Assembly: GCA_017887425.1 (NCBI GenBank)
Contig: JAGHHZ010000014.1
Location: 1-40,722 of the forward strand
Source: Bacilli bacterium
Lineage (GTDB): Bacteria; Bacillota_I; Bacilli_A; RF39; UBA660
Direction of reading: 5' to 3'
DNA length: 40,722 nt
Every line of letters begins with the position of its first letter. The first letter of the stretch is position 1. This document shows positions 7,648 through 17,022 of this stretch, piece after piece. The position numbers and the translations under genes were made by a program. Below the pieces are notes generated by a model that saw only the letters and a program-made list of their open reading frames with translations, did not search any database and was not told the origin of the DNA.

Positions 7648-9207
7648 ATGAAGAAAAAATTAATAATTAGTTTAGTAATAGTTTTAATTTTAATATTTAT
7701 TATTTGTTTAATTATATTTAATAAACAAGATAAACAAACAGATAGTAATATTGTATTTAAAGAAGTAACTAGTTTAAATTATAACGATATTAAAATAACT
7801 GATTTTATATCTAATGTTACTTGTGAAGAAGAATGCTTTTATAATGATGAGAAAATCGAATATAAAGTATCAGATATTACCGAATTAGGTAAACAAAATA
7901 TTAAGGTAACTATTATTTATCAAGGTAAAGAATATTCTAAAGAATATGAAGTCGAAATAATTGATAAAATAGCTCCTTTAATTACTTTAACTAAAGAAGA
8001 AATAGAAATAAAAAAAGATACTGAATTTAATCCTTTAGATTATGTTAAAGAAGTAAGTGATAATTATGATGAATTATCAAATGATAATATTAAAATCGAA
8101 AATAATGTCGATATTAATAAAACTGGCGATTATCAAGTTAATTATACTTTGACTGATTCTTCTAATAATACAGTGACTGTTACTTTAAAAGTTAAAGTAG
8201 TAGAAGATGAAGAGACAAATAATGAGGAAAAACCAGATAATAATACTAAACCTAGCGATTCCAATAATCAAAGTGGATCAAATAATCAAAGTAGTTCGAA
8301 TAATCAAAGTAGTTCTAGTTTAAAAAATTTAATTAATAAAACAACATTATCCCCTTTAAAAACCGGATATACTACTTTAGATAATAAAATAAGTAACATT
8401 ATATCTAATAATACGAATAGTAGTGTGTCAAAATATGATAAATTAAGAGCAGTTTATGACTATGTTAAAAAGAAGATAACTTATAAAACCTCACCGATAA
8501 ATATGAATGAAGTTAATGATTTACAAGAAAAGTATGGCTTTTATTTGAATGATGCTTTAATTGCTTATCAAGCCTTATATTCTTTAGATACTGGTTATGG
8601 TGTATGTGATAACTATGCTTCTTTATTTATGCTTTTAGCTAGAAGAATTGGTTTTGATGCTTATACCGTTAGTGGTAGAGTAAATAAAGCTGGAGGGGGA
8701 ACTACTGGTCATACTTGGGTAATGATTAAGATAAGTGGCAAATACTATATCTTTGACCCACAAATTGAAGATACGAACGGTTCCGATTATTTTGGTAAAA
8801 CAGATAGTCAATTACCAATCTATCAATATACATTATCAAGTGAAATTAATAAATTTAAATTTTTTAAGAAAGATCCTAGTGTAACTCGTGATTTTAAGTT
8901 AACTGTTAATGTAACCGGTGATTATAACCAAAGTGGTATTACAGTTGATTCAGCATCAAGAGAACCAGTTTACTATGATTATGCCATTTTAAAGCCTAAT
9001 AATAGTATTACAATTAATTTAAAGACATCAGTTAATCAAAAATATAATGTTTCCGTTAAATTAAATGGCGAGATAATTTCAAATACGAATTTCACAGGGA
9101 AATCGATTAAACAAAGTTTTGAAAAATCTGGTAATTACGATATTGAAATTAAATTAACTTCAGGTAGCCATTATCTTTATTACTGCTTAAATGTAACTGT
9201 AAAATAA
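7648..9207 (+). CDS. Membrane-anchored surface protein with Ig-like and transglutaminase-like domains
   Basis: 519 residues. An N-terminal signal anchor (~5-25) is followed by an extracellular part: a small beta domain (~35-105), a DUF5011-like Ig domain (~108-187, APLITLTKEEIEIKKDTEFNPLDYV...GDYQVNYTLTDSSNN), a Asn/Ser-rich linker with repeated NNQSSS units (~190-225), a transglutaminase core (~265-375) and a C-terminal beta region. The triad is Cys320 in GYGVCDNYASLF, His355 in GHTWVMI and Asp370 in YIFDPQ. The likely role is cell-surface protein crosslinking or proteolysis. The gene has its own promoter. Confidence 0.82.
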   Translation: MKKKLIISLVIVLILIFIICLIIFNKQDKQTDSNIVFKEVTSLNYNDIKITDFISNVTCEEECFYNDEKIEYKVSDITELGKQNIKVTIIYQGKEYSKEYEVEIIDKIAPLITLTKEEIEIKKDTEFNPLDYVKEVSDNYDELSNDNIKIENNVDINKTGDYQVNYTLTDSSNNTVTVTLKVKVVEDEETNNEEKPDNNTKPSDSNNQSGSNNQSSSNNQSSSSLKNLINKTTLSPLKTGYTTLDNKISNIISNNTNSSVSKYDKLRAVYDYVKKKITYKTSPINMNEVNDLQEKYGFYLNDALIAYQALYSLDTGYGVCDNYASLFMLLARRIGFDAYTVSGRVNKAGGGTTGHTWVMIKISGKYYIFDPQIEDTNGSDYFGKTDSQLPIYQYTLSSEINKFKFFKKDPSVTRDFKLTVNVTGDYNQSGITVDSASREPVYYDYAILKPNNSITINLKTSVNQKYNVSVKLNGEIISNTNFTGKSIKQSFEKSGNYDIEIKLTSGSHYLYYCLNVTVK

Positions 9208-9253
9208 AATTGTAAATATAATTTATTTTTGATACAATGTGAATGGAGGATTT

Positions 9254-9511
9254 ATGAAAAATGATAATGAATTAACTTATGAACAATTAGAAATAAAAGA
9301 TAGTGTTAAGCATTTAAAAGTTTGTCGTGGATTATTTTTGACGGCATCTGGACTTTGTGTTTTATCGGCGACATATCAAGGTGTAGCCACATTAATAGAA
9401 CCATCATTAATAAATGGTTGTGGAACTATGATATATACAGCTGGTGTTGCTACTAATATTTGGATGGCTCGTCAAATGGATAAAGATATAAAACGATTAG
9501 TTAAAAAATAA
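9254..9511 (+). CDS. Small two-helix membrane protein of unknown function
   Basis: 85 residues from ATG 9254, chosen because GGAGGA lies 4-9 bases upstream; an earlier in-frame ATG at 9239 has no such site. Two hydrophobic stretches (~28-47 and ~55-70) are framed by charged ends (EQLEIKDSVKHLK, MDKDIKRLVKK). Not recognised. It follows the transglutaminase-like gene by 46 bases and ends in a strong terminator. Confidence 0.65.
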   Translation: MKNDNELTYEQLEIKDSVKHLKVCRGLFLTASGLCVLSATYQGVATLIEPSLINGCGTMIYTAGVATNIWMARQMDKDIKRLVKK

Positions 9512-9544
9512 AATTATTACAAAAAGCATTGTAATAATTTTTTT
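9512..9544 (+). terminator. Intrinsic terminator after the small membrane protein
   Basis: AATTATTAC (9512-9520) pairs with GTAATAATT (9531-9539) over a 10-base loop and runs into Ts. Its 3' arm overlaps the -35 of the next promoter. Confidence 0.85.
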
Positions 9545-9557
9545 AATCTTATATAAT
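9529..9557 (+). promoter_or_regulatory. Promoter of the t6A operon
   Basis: TTGTAA at 9529-9534, 17-base spacer, TATAAT at 9552-9557, 19 bases before the tsaE start. The -35 lies in the loop and 3' arm of the preceding terminator hairpin. Confidence 0.6.
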
Positions 9558-9575
9558 ATTATTGGTGAAAAGAAT

Positions 9576-10025
9576 ATGGAATATAAAATTACTTTAAAAG
9601 ATGAGATGGATACAATTGAATTAGCGCAAAATTTTGAATCAGAAAAGTTTCCGAATATGATCATTTGTTTAAACGGTGAATTAGGTAGTGGGAAAACAGT
9701 TTTCACTAAAGCTTTAGCTAGTGCTTTAGGAATTAAAGATACTATTACTTCACCAACTTTTTCCATTATTAAAGAATATGATGGTGAATTACCTTTATAT
9801 CACATGGATGTATATCGCTTAGATGGTAATACAAGTGGGGTTAATATTGAAGATTATTTCACTAAAGGTGGAATAGTTGTTATCGAATGGGCTGATACAA
9901 TTAAAGATATTTTACCTAAAGAAAGATTAGATATAAAATTTAAGGTAGTTGACGAAAATAAAAGGGTTTTAATCATTACTCCTCATGGCAAACAATATGA
10001 AGATTTGTGTGAGGCTGTATTATGA
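9576..10025 (+). CDS. tsaE: tRNA t6A biosynthesis ATPase TsaE
   Basis: 149 residues, typical length. Walker A LNGELGSGKTVFTKALASALG near residue 35, then ITSPTFSIIKEYDG and YHMDVYRLDG, the TsaE hallmark block, and VVIEWAD. TsaE binds ATP and drives turnover of the TsaB-TsaD complex in making N6-threonylcarbamoyladenosine at A37 of ANN-decoding tRNAs. It opens a tightly packed operon and overlaps tsaB by 4 bases. Confidence 0.95.
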   Translation: MEYKITLKDEMDTIELAQNFESEKFPNMIICLNGELGSGKTVFTKALASALGIKDTITSPTFSIIKEYDGELPLYHMDVYRLDGNTSGVNIEDYFTKGGIVVIEWADTIKDILPKERLDIKFKVVDENKRVLIITPHGKQYEDLCEAVL

Positions 10026-10618
10026 GATATCTATTTATTGATACATCAAACAATTTAATTATAAGTATATTAGAAAACAATAAAGAAATTTATTGTTTTA
10101 ATAGTCATGAAACAAACCAAACTTCAGCGCAAGTTATGCCAGTTTTAGATGAAGCTTTTACTAAAACTAATTTAAACATTAGAGATATCGATAAAATATT
10201 TGTCGTCAATGGTCCTGGCTCTTTTACAGGAATTAGAGTAGGAGTAACGATTGCTAAAACGATTGGCTTTTGTTTAAACATCCCGATTATTCCTTTAAGT
10301 GAGTTAGAATTACTAGCAACAACTAATACTGATACAGATTATAATGTTTGTTTGATTGATGCAAGAAGAGGATATGTATATGGTGCAATTTACGATAAAA
10401 ATTTAGATTCTTATTTTAATGAGCAACATATTTTATTAAGTGATTTAGAAAAAGAATATCCTAATAATTATACTATTATAAATACTACTGATAAAATTGA
10501 TATCGTTAAAATAATTAAGAAACATGAAAATGATGAACCAATTAATCCCCATACTTTAAAACCAAATTATTTAAAGAAAACAGAAGCGGAAGAAAATTTA
10601 GATGCTAAAAGAAGTTAA
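10022..10618 (+). CDS. tsaB: tRNA t6A biosynthesis protein TsaB
   Basis: 198 residues. N-terminal ASKHA fold start RYLFIDTSNN, then VMPVLDEAFTKTNLNIRDIDKIFVVNGPGSFTGIRVG, the signature block of TsaB. TsaB is the inactive paralogue that dimerises with TsaD. It overlaps tsaE (ATGA) and, by 17 bases, the following rimI-like gene, as in the common tsaE-tsaB-rimI-tsaD order. Confidence 0.94.
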   Translation: MRYLFIDTSNNLIISILENNKEIYCFNSHETNQTSAQVMPVLDEAFTKTNLNIRDIDKIFVVNGPGSFTGIRVGVTIAKTIGFCLNIPIIPLSELELLATTNTDTDYNVCLIDARRGYVYGAIYDKNLDSYFNEQHILLSDLEKEYPNNYTIINTTDKIDIVKIIKKHENDEPINPHTLKPNYLKKTEAEENLDAKRS

Positions 10619-10979
10619 TGATTTAGATTTAGTCAATAATTTAAGTGATTATAAAGTAAGCTTTAATCAGTTTAATAAAGTTTTAGGCTTCTTTATAGAT
10701 GATACTATCGTTGGATTTTTGGACTATAGTGTTATTTATGATCGTTTGGAAGTAAATTATATTTTTGTAAAAGAAAAATACCGTAGACAAAATATTGCTT
10801 ATAGATTATTAAGCTATATTATTAATAATTATGATTATGAAAATATTACTTTAGAAGTAAATATCAATAATATTAAAGCCATTAATTTATATAAGAAATT
10901 AGATTTTAAAATAGTAGCTACAAGACCTAATTACTATAATGGTGTCGACGGATATTTAATGGAAAGGAGAGTTTCATGA
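10602..10979 (+). CDS. rimI: GNAT acetyltransferase, RimI-like
   Basis: 125 residues, shorter than typical RimI (~150). The GNAT core is visible: strand YDRLEVNYIFVKEKYRRQNIAYRLLSYII, with the RRQNIA acetyl-CoA loop, then ITLEVNINNIKAINLYKKLDFKIVATRPNYY. RimI acetylates the N-terminus of ribosomal protein S18 or other proteins. The position between tsaB and tsaD supports the name; the substrate is not shown by the sequence. Confidence 0.85.
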   Translation: MLKEVNDLDLVNNLSDYKVSFNQFNKVLGFFIDDTIVGFLDYSVIYDRLEVNYIFVKEKYRRQNIAYRLLSYIINNYDYENITLEVNINNIKAINLYKKLDFKIVATRPNYYNGVDGYLMERRVS

Positions 10980-11980
10980 AAATATTAGCTATCGAATCAT
11001 CTTGTGATGAAACAAGTATGAGTATTATTGAAGACGGGCATATTGATTTAGGAACTGTCATTTTATCACAAATCGATATTCATAAATCATATGGTGGTGT
11101 TGTTCCTGAAATTGCTAGTCGTTCGCATGCTGAAAGCATTACGATTGTTTTAGAAGAAGTGTTAACTAAAGCTAATGTTACCATGGATGAAATAGATGCG
11201 GTTGCTGTAACTTATGGGCCGGGTTTAATTGGTTCTTTGTTAGTTGGGTTAATTGCTGCTAAAACTATCGCTTATATTTATAATAAACCTTTAATACCTG
11301 TTCATCATATTGCAGGACATATATATGCTAATAATTTAGTTAAGAAAATGGAATTTCCTTTAATTGCTTTAGTTATTAGTGGTGGTCACACAGAATTGAT
11401 TTATATGAAAGAAAATTATAGCTTTGAAAAAATTGGTGGAACTTTAGATGATGCTGTCGGTGAATGTTATGATAAAGTAGCTCGTGTATTAGGACTTCCT
11501 TATCCTGGTGGACCTAGTATCGATAAATTATCTAAAGAAGGTAATGATACTTATAAATTACCACTACCACTTAATGATGATAGTTATAACTTTAGTTTTA
11601 GTGGAATTAAATCAGCAGTTATCAATTTAGTTCACAATGAAGAACAAAGAGAAAATGCAATAAGAAAGGCTGATTTAGCTTGTTCATTTCAAAATAAAGT
11701 GGTTGAAATATTAACTAAAAAAACTATTAAAGCTTTAAAAGAATATCATGTTAAAAATCTAGTAGTAGCTGGTGGGGTTGCTGCTAATAGTGCGATTAGA
11801 AAATCTTTAGAAGAAGAATGTATTAAAAATAATTTTGATTTAACAGTACCACCAATTTTATATTGTACTGATAATGCGGCAATGATTGGTGCAGCTGGCT
11901 TCTTCGCTTATCAAAAAGGAATTGTCGCCGATTTAAATTTAAATGCTAAAGCAAACTGTAATTTGGAGGATTTATTATGA
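10976..11980 (+). CDS. tsaD: tRNA N6-threonylcarbamoyltransferase TsaD
   Basis: 334 residues, full length. ILAIESSCDETSMSI at the start, EIASRSHAE, the metal-binding VHHIAGHIYAN motif (HxxxH) near residue 108, ALVISGGHTEL, GECYDKVARVLGLPYPGGP and VVAGGVAANSAIR. TsaD transfers threonylcarbamoyl from its adenylate to A37 of tRNA. It overlaps rimI and the CofE-like gene by 4 bases each. Confidence 0.97.
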   Translation: MKILAIESSCDETSMSIIEDGHIDLGTVILSQIDIHKSYGGVVPEIASRSHAESITIVLEEVLTKANVTMDEIDAVAVTYGPGLIGSLLVGLIAAKTIAYIYNKPLIPVHHIAGHIYANNLVKKMEFPLIALVISGGHTELIYMKENYSFEKIGGTLDDAVGECYDKVARVLGLPYPGGPSIDKLSKEGNDTYKLPLPLNDDSYNFSFSGIKSAVINLVHNEEQRENAIRKADLACSFQNKVVEILTKKTIKALKEYHVKNLVVAGGVAANSAIRKSLEEECIKNNFDLTVPPILYCTDNAAMIGAAGFFAYQKGIVADLNLNAKANCNLEDLL

Positions 11981-13149
11981 GAAACGTTGGAACAATTGTA
12001 AGAGGTATTCGTACACCAATTATTAAAGAAAATGATGATTTAGCTAGCATTGTTGTCGATTCAGTTATGAATGCTAGTATTAGTGAAAATTTTGAAATTT
12101 TAGATAAAGATGTTATTGCTATTACTGAAGCTGTTGTTGGAATTGCTCAAGGTAATTACTGTACTGTAGATAATATTGCTAAAGACATTAAAAATAAATT
12201 TAAAACTGATCATATCGGATTAGTATTTCCTATTTTAAGTCGTAATCGTTTTTCGATGATTTTAAAGGGTATTGCTAGAGGATGTAAGCATATTACAATG
12301 TTGCTTAGTTATCCAGCTGACGAAGTGGGTAATCATTTATTCGATGAAAAATATTTAAAAGAATATGATATTAATCCTTATGTTGATACTTTAAGTTATG
12401 AAGAATATAATAAATTATTTAAAGATGAAGTTCATACTTTTACCGGTATTAATTATGTTGAATTTTATAAAGAATTAGTTGAAAGTGAAAACTGTGAAAT
12501 TGATTTTATCTTTGGTAATGACCCATCTGAAATATATAATTATGTTGATGAAGCTTTAGCTTGTGATATTCACACTCGTTTTAGAACAAAAGAGATTTTA
12601 AATTGTTTAGGACTAGACGATATTATGAATAAATCAATCGATGGTTCTGGATTTAATAGTAAATATGGTTTGTTAGGTTCTAATAAATCTACTGATGAAA
12701 AGTTAAAACTATTTCCAAATGATGGTCAAAAATTAGTTGAAGACGTTCAAAAAATGATTAAAGATAAAACTGGTAAAGATGTCGAAGTTATGATTTATGG
12801 TGATGGGGCATTTAAAGATCCAGTCGGTAAAATATGGGAATTAGCTGATCCAGTTGTCTCACCATTTCATACTAAGGGCTTAGCTGGAACACCAAATGAA
12901 ATAAAATTAAAATATGTATCTGATAATAAATTTGCTAATTTAAAAGGAGAAGAATTACAAAAAGCGATTAGAAATGAAATAAAACAAAAAGATAAAGATT
13001 TAAAAGGACAAAATATCACTTTAGGAACAACTCCAAGACAAATAACTGATCTTTTAGGTTCTCTTTGTGATCTAACTAGTGGTTCTGGTGATAAAGGAAC
13101 TCCTGTTGTTTTAGTTCAGAGATATTTTACTAATTATGCTGATGAATAA
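11977..13149 (+). CDS. Coenzyme F420-0:L-glutamate ligase (CofE)-family protein
   Basis: 390 residues. The N-terminus (VGTIVRGIRTPIIKENDDLASIVVDSV...ILDKDVIAITEAVVGIAQGNYCTVDNIAKDI) matches the CofE fold, and FILS-type segments VFPILSRNRFSMILKGIARG and VMIYGDGAFKDPVGKIWELADP follow. The family adds glutamate to F420-0, but this type of organism is not expected to make F420, and no F420 genes are near. It is translationally coupled to tsaD by a 4-base overlap. The real substrate is unknown. Confidence 0.75.
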   Translation: MRNVGTIVRGIRTPIIKENDDLASIVVDSVMNASISENFEILDKDVIAITEAVVGIAQGNYCTVDNIAKDIKNKFKTDHIGLVFPILSRNRFSMILKGIARGCKHITMLLSYPADEVGNHLFDEKYLKEYDINPYVDTLSYEEYNKLFKDEVHTFTGINYVEFYKELVESENCEIDFIFGNDPSEIYNYVDEALACDIHTRFRTKEILNCLGLDDIMNKSIDGSGFNSKYGLLGSNKSTDEKLKLFPNDGQKLVEDVQKMIKDKTGKDVEVMIYGDGAFKDPVGKIWELADPVVSPFHTKGLAGTPNEIKLKYVSDNKFANLKGEELQKAIRNEIKQKDKDLKGQNITLGTTPRQITDLLGSLCDLTSGSGDKGTPVVLVQRYFTNYADE

Positions 13150-13172
13150 ACTGTTTTTTAACAGTTTTTTTA
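13148..13172 (+). terminator. Intrinsic terminator of the t6A operon
   Basis: AAACTGTT (13148-13155) pairs with AACAGTTT (13160-13167) and a run of Ts follows, directly at the stop of the CofE-like gene. Confidence 0.8.
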
Positions 13173-13211
13173 ATTAATTTAAAATCTTTTTAAAAAAATG
13201 TTAAAAACATG

Positions 13212-13240
13212 TTGACAAATCGAATTGTTTTTAATATAAT
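13212..13240 (+). promoter_or_regulatory. Promoter of the NAD salvage operon with candidate operator
   Basis: TTGACA (13212-13217), 17-base spacer, TATAAT (13235-13240). ACAAATCGAATTGT at 13215-13228 is a near-palindrome overlapping the -35 and spacer. A related ACAAAaTTTGT lies at the same place in the promoter of the NrtR-like gene (19200-19210), so this is a candidate operator. The leader to the first gene also holds a small AAGCAG/CTGCTT hairpin at 13250-13266. Confidence 0.65.
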
Positions 13241-13314
13241 GTTAGTAACAAGCAGATAAACTGCTTAAAAAAATATTTATTGTTATTAATAAAATATTAG
13301 AAAGAGGAGAAAAT

Positions 13315-13917
13315 ATGAAAAAAGAATTAGAAGAGTTAAAACAATTGTTAATCGTTGTTGATATGGTTAATGGCTTTGTTAGAAAAGGAGCGATGGCTGA
13401 TCCTAAGATTGCTAAAATTATACCAGAACAACTAAGATTAATTAAAATGATATTAGCTAAAAAGGAAGGCTTAGCTTTTATCAAAGATGCTCATGAATTA
13501 GATTGTCGTGAGTTTGAAAGATTTCCAATTCATTGTGTGATTGGAACTGAAGAAGCAGAATTAGTTGATGAACTAAAACCATATGAAAAAGAGGCTTTGG
13601 TCTACCACAAAAATTCAACAAGTGCGATTTTCGCCCCTAATTTTATGGAAGATATTAAAAGAATGAAAAATTTAAAAGAAGTAATTGTTACTGGTTGTTG
13701 TACTGATATATGTGATATGAATTTAGCGATTCCACTTCAAAATTACTTCGATCAAAATAATCAAAAGGTTGATATTGTTATTCCAACTAATGCTGTTGAA
13801 ACATATGATGCACCTTATCACAACCGTGATGAATATACCGAAATGGCTTATAAATTCTTTGAACAATCAGGAATTCAATTAGTTAAAAAATATGGAGGGA
13901 TGAAAAATGGAAAATAA
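13315..13917 (+). CDS. pncA: Nicotinamidase-type cysteine hydrolase
   Basis: 200 residues of the isochorismatase-like fold. The catalytic Asp lies in LLIVVDMVNGFVRKG, the Lys in VYHKNSTSAI, and the nucleophile in VTGCCTDICDMN. Family members hydrolyse nicotinamide to nicotinate and ammonia. It heads an operon whose next gene uses nicotinate, which decides the name. It has an AGAGGAG site and overlaps pncB by 11 bases. Confidence 0.88.
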   Translation: MKKELEELKQLLIVVDMVNGFVRKGAMADPKIAKIIPEQLRLIKMILAKKEGLAFIKDAHELDCREFERFPIHCVIGTEEAELVDELKPYEKEALVYHKNSTSAIFAPNFMEDIKRMKNLKEVIVTGCCTDICDMNLAIPLQNYFDQNNQKVDIVIPTNAVETYDAPYHNRDEYTEMAYKFFEQSGIQLVKKYGGMKNGK

Positions 13918-15370
13918 AACATTAATGACCGATTTTTATGAATTAACGATGGCTCAAACTTATTTTGATAAAAATGAGCAAAATAAAAAAGCTTATTTTG
14001 ATGTGTTCTTTAGAAAAAATCCTTTTGAAGGTGGTTATACTATTATGGGTGGATTAGATAATATAGTCGAATACATCAATAATTTTAAAATAAGCGAAGA
14101 TGATATTAATTATTTAAGAAGTTTAAATAAATTTAGTGAAGAATTTCTAGCTTATTTAAAAAACTTAAAATTCACTGGTGATATATTTGCTGTTCCTGAT
14201 GGTACCGTAATTTTTCCTAACGAACCAGTTATCACTGTTCGAGCTAATATAATTGAAGCACAACTAATTGAAACAGCTTTACTTACTTGTTTCAACCATG
14301 GTGCTTTAGTAACTACAGCTGCCAAACGAATCACTGAAGCAGCTAATGGAATACCAGTTATGGAATTTGGGGCTAGACGTGCTCGTGGAATTGATTCAGC
14401 TATTGAGGCTTCTAAATATGCTTATGTTGGGGGATGTTGTGGTACAAGTAATACTTTAGCAGCTAAAAAGTACAATCTTCCTTTAATGGGAACGATGGCG
14501 CATAGTATGATTTGTGATGCAGATAGTGAATATGAAGCATTCTTAGATTATGCTAAAAGTAACCCTGATAATTGTGTGTTTTTAGTTGATACTTTTGATA
14601 CTTTAAGAAGTGGTATTCCTAATGCAATTAGAGTAGCTGATGAATATTTAAAACCGAATGGTTACAAATTTAAAGGTATTAGAATCGATAGTGGTGATTT
14701 AGCTTATTTATCAAAAGAAGCAAGAAAACTATTAGATGAAGTCGGATACTATGATACTACTATATGTTTAAGTAATGGTTTAAATGAAACAACAATTAAA
14801 AGTTTAAAGGAACAAGGGGCCTACATTGATTCATTAGGAGTTGGTGATAATATAGCCGCTTCTAAAGAAAGAGTAGGTGGAGTATATAAACTAGTTGCAA
14901 TCGAAAAAGATGGCAATTTAGTACCTAAAATAAAAGTTAGTAATGATGCTATTAAAACTATTAATCCTGGTTATAAAAAGGTATATCGTTTTTATGATAA
15001 GAAAACTGGCTACGCTTTAGGAGATGTATTAGTTTTAGCTAACGAATTAATTCCAAAAGATCAGTACACTTTAATTGATCCAAATAACGAATGGAAACAA
15101 ACGACAATTACTGATTACTCAGTGAAAGAATTACAAGTTCCTATTTTCATCGATGGAATACAAGTTTATGATGTTCCTGAAGCGGTTATCAGTAAACAAT
15201 ACTGTGAACAAGATTTTCAAACGATTTATCCTGAAATCAAAAGAAGTTCTAATCCTCATGGTTACTATGTTGATTTAAGTAAAAAATTATTAAAGTTAAA
15301 GAAAGATTTAATTAATCAAGCTGTTACACAAGGAGGTAAGCAATTAGTCAAATGCGAAAAGAAAAATTAG
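13907..15370 (+). CDS. pncB: Nicotinate phosphoribosyltransferase
   Basis: 487 residues, standard for the long bacterial form. N-terminal TDFYELTMAQTYF, MEFGARRARG, GTMAHSMI with the histidine that is phosphorylated in the family, DTFDTLRSGIPNAI and RIDSGDLAYLSKEARKLLDE. It joins nicotinate and PRPP to give nicotinate mononucleotide with ATP use. Product passes to NadD and NadE encoded downstream; PRPP comes from the prs gene in the same operon. Confidence 0.96.
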   Translation: MENKTLMTDFYELTMAQTYFDKNEQNKKAYFDVFFRKNPFEGGYTIMGGLDNIVEYINNFKISEDDINYLRSLNKFSEEFLAYLKNLKFTGDIFAVPDGTVIFPNEPVITVRANIIEAQLIETALLTCFNHGALVTTAAKRITEAANGIPVMEFGARRARGIDSAIEASKYAYVGGCCGTSNTLAAKKYNLPLMGTMAHSMICDADSEYEAFLDYAKSNPDNCVFLVDTFDTLRSGIPNAIRVADEYLKPNGYKFKGIRIDSGDLAYLSKEARKLLDEVGYYDTTICLSNGLNETTIKSLKEQGAYIDSLGVGDNIAASKERVGGVYKLVAIEKDGNLVPKIKVSNDAIKTINPGYKKVYRFYDKKTGYALGDVLVLANELIPKDQYTLIDPNNEWKQTTITDYSVKELQVPIFIDGIQVYDVPEAVISKQYCEQDFQTIYPEIKRSSNPHGYYVDLSKKLLKLKKDLINQAVTQGGKQLVKCEKKN

Positions 15371-15939
15371 AAGAATTAAAAGGTTATATCGAACAATTAA
15401 AAACAATCAAATTAAAAGAAATAGAACAAAAACAGTTTATTAATAGTCAAGGCTATGATTGTTATTTAAATAATGGTAGTATAATTAGAAGAGAAAGATT
15501 AATCAAAGGAACAAATGACGGTAGTGCGGTTATTATTATGCCAATAACTAAAGATGATGAAATACTAACAGTAATTGAACCTAGAGTATTTACTAAAGAA
15601 ACAGTTGGTGTTGGTTTCCCTGCCGGATATATTGAACAAGACGAGGAGCCTAAACTAGCTGCATTAAGAGAATTAAGAGAAGAAACCGGTTATGTTCCAA
15701 GTGAAATTAATGAAATTGATGCGTTTTATCAAGATGAAGGTTGTTCAAGTGCTTATAATCATATTTTTATCGCTTATAATTGTCAAAAAAAATATCTACA
15801 GCAATTAGATAAAGATGAATTGGTAAAATATATGTTATTTAATTATGAAGAGTTAGAAGAATTGGAAAGACTAGGATATATTAAGGGAGCAAATACTAAA
15901 TTAACTTTAGCTAAGGCTAAAAATTATATAAGGAGGTAA
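15352..15939 (+). CDS. Nudix hydrolase, ADP-ribose pyrophosphatase-like
   Basis: 195 residues with an intact Nudix box: GYIEQDEEPKLAALRELREETGYV, shown in the region around residue 88-111 (G-x5-E-x7-RELxEExG). The surrounding VGFPAGYIE and AFYQDEGCSSAYNHIF fit ADP-ribose pyrophosphatases, which split ADP-ribose to AMP and ribose 5-phosphate. Placed before prs, it could feed ribose 5-phosphate from spent NAD back to PRPP. It overlaps pncB by 19 bases; AGGAGG lies about 15 bases before the ATG, somewhat far. Confidence 0.85.
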   Translation: MRKEKLEELKGYIEQLKTIKLKEIEQKQFINSQGYDCYLNNGSIIRRERLIKGTNDGSAVIIMPITKDDEILTVIEPRVFTKETVGVGFPAGYIEQDEEPKLAALRELREETGYVPSEINEIDAFYQDEGCSSAYNHIFIAYNCQKKYLQQLDKDELVKYMLFNYEELEELERLGYIKGANTKLTLAKAKNYIRR

Positions 15940-15942
15940 CTT

Positions 15943-17022
15943 ATGAATGATTTAAAGTTGATAGTTTTAGAAAACTGTCAAGTCTTAGGATTAAAAGTAA
16001 ATGAAAATTTAGAAAAAATGAATAATAAAAATGATTATTTAGTGTCAATAGTTAATAGTCGTTTTGCCAATGGTGAGGGTAAAGTTAAAATTGAAGATAG
16101 TGTTCGAGATAAAGATTTATATATTATTTCCGATGTTGGAAATTATGGTATTAATTATCAACTACATGGAATGCCACATTATATGTCACCCGATGAACAC
16201 TTTCAAGATATTAAAAGAGTAATTAGTGCAACTAGTGGTCATGCTTCACGAATTAATTTAATTATGCCATTGTTATATCAATCTCGCCAACACAAACGAA
16301 AAGGACGTGAGTCGCTTGATTGTGCAATTGCTTTACAAGAACTAGAAAGCTTAGGTGTAAACAATATTATTACTTTTGATGCGCATGATCCCAATGTTTC
16401 AAATGCTATTCCTAAGTTACCTTTTGATAATTTTTATCCAACACATACAATCATTAATGAACTAGTCAACAATGAAGAAGTTAATAATATATTAGTTATT
16501 AGTCCTGATATGGGAGCGATGGAGCGAGCTAGATATTATGCTGAAATATTAGGGTGTGATGTTGGTGTATTTTATAAAAGAAGAGATTTAAGTAAAGTAA
16601 TAAATGGTAAAAATCCTATTATTGAACATGTTTATATGGGAGCAGATGTTAAAGATAAAGATATAATAATTGTCGATGATATGATAGCATCTGGTAATTC
16701 GATGATTGAAACAGCAAAAGAATTAAAAGAAAAAGGGGCTAGAAAAGTATATTTAATAGCAACATTTACTTTATTAACTGAAGGAGCAGATAATTTTATT
16801 AAAGCTTACAACAATGGTTATTTTAATAAACTTTATTCGACTAATTTATCTTATGTTCCCGATACCATAAAAAATAATAATTGGTATTATGAGGTAGATT
16901 GCTCAAAACAAATAGCTGAAATCATCGATACTTTAAACAAGAAAAAATCATTAACCATATTACATAATGGTAAGAAAGAAATTATAAATAAAGTTAGAAA
17001 GAAATTAGGAGTAAATTTATGA
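15943..17022 (+). CDS. prs: Ribose-phosphate pyrophosphokinase
   Basis: 359 residues, longer than the usual ~315. The PRPP-synthase features are present: MPLLYQSRQHKRKGRESLDCAIALQELESLG, TFDAHDPN (metal-binding), ISPDMGAMERARYYAEILG and the PRPP loop DIIIVDDMIASGNSMIETA. It makes PRPP from ribose 5-phosphate and ATP. Inclusion in a NAD operon supplies the PncB co-substrate. An AGGAGG site precedes the ATG; the gene overlaps nadE by 4 bases. It may be a pathway-dedicated copy. Confidence 0.9.
   Translation: MNDLKLIVLENCQVLGLKVNENLEKMNNKNDYLVSIVNSRFANGEGKVKIEDSVRDKDLYIISDVGNYGINYQLHGMPHYMSPDEHFQDIKRVISATSGHASRINLIMPLLYQSRQHKRKGRESLDCAIALQELESLGVNNIITFDAHDPNVSNAIPKLPFDNFYPTHTIINELVNNEEVNNILVISPDMGAMERARYYAEILGCDVGVFYKRRDLSKVINGKNPIIEHVYMGADVKDKDIIIVDDMIASGNSMIETAKELKEKGARKVYLIATFTLLTEGADNFIKAYNNGYFNKLYSTNLSYVPDTIKNNNWYYEVDCSKQIAEIIDTLNKKKSLTILHNGKKEIINKVRKKLGVNL

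Noticed and set aside
8250..8320. Short tandem repeats in the transglutaminase-like gene as a CRISPR or minisatellite
   Set aside because: They are in-frame AATAATCAAAGTAGTTC-type codon repeats of a Asn/Ser linker, not spaced repeats. No CRISPR array is seen anywhere in the window.
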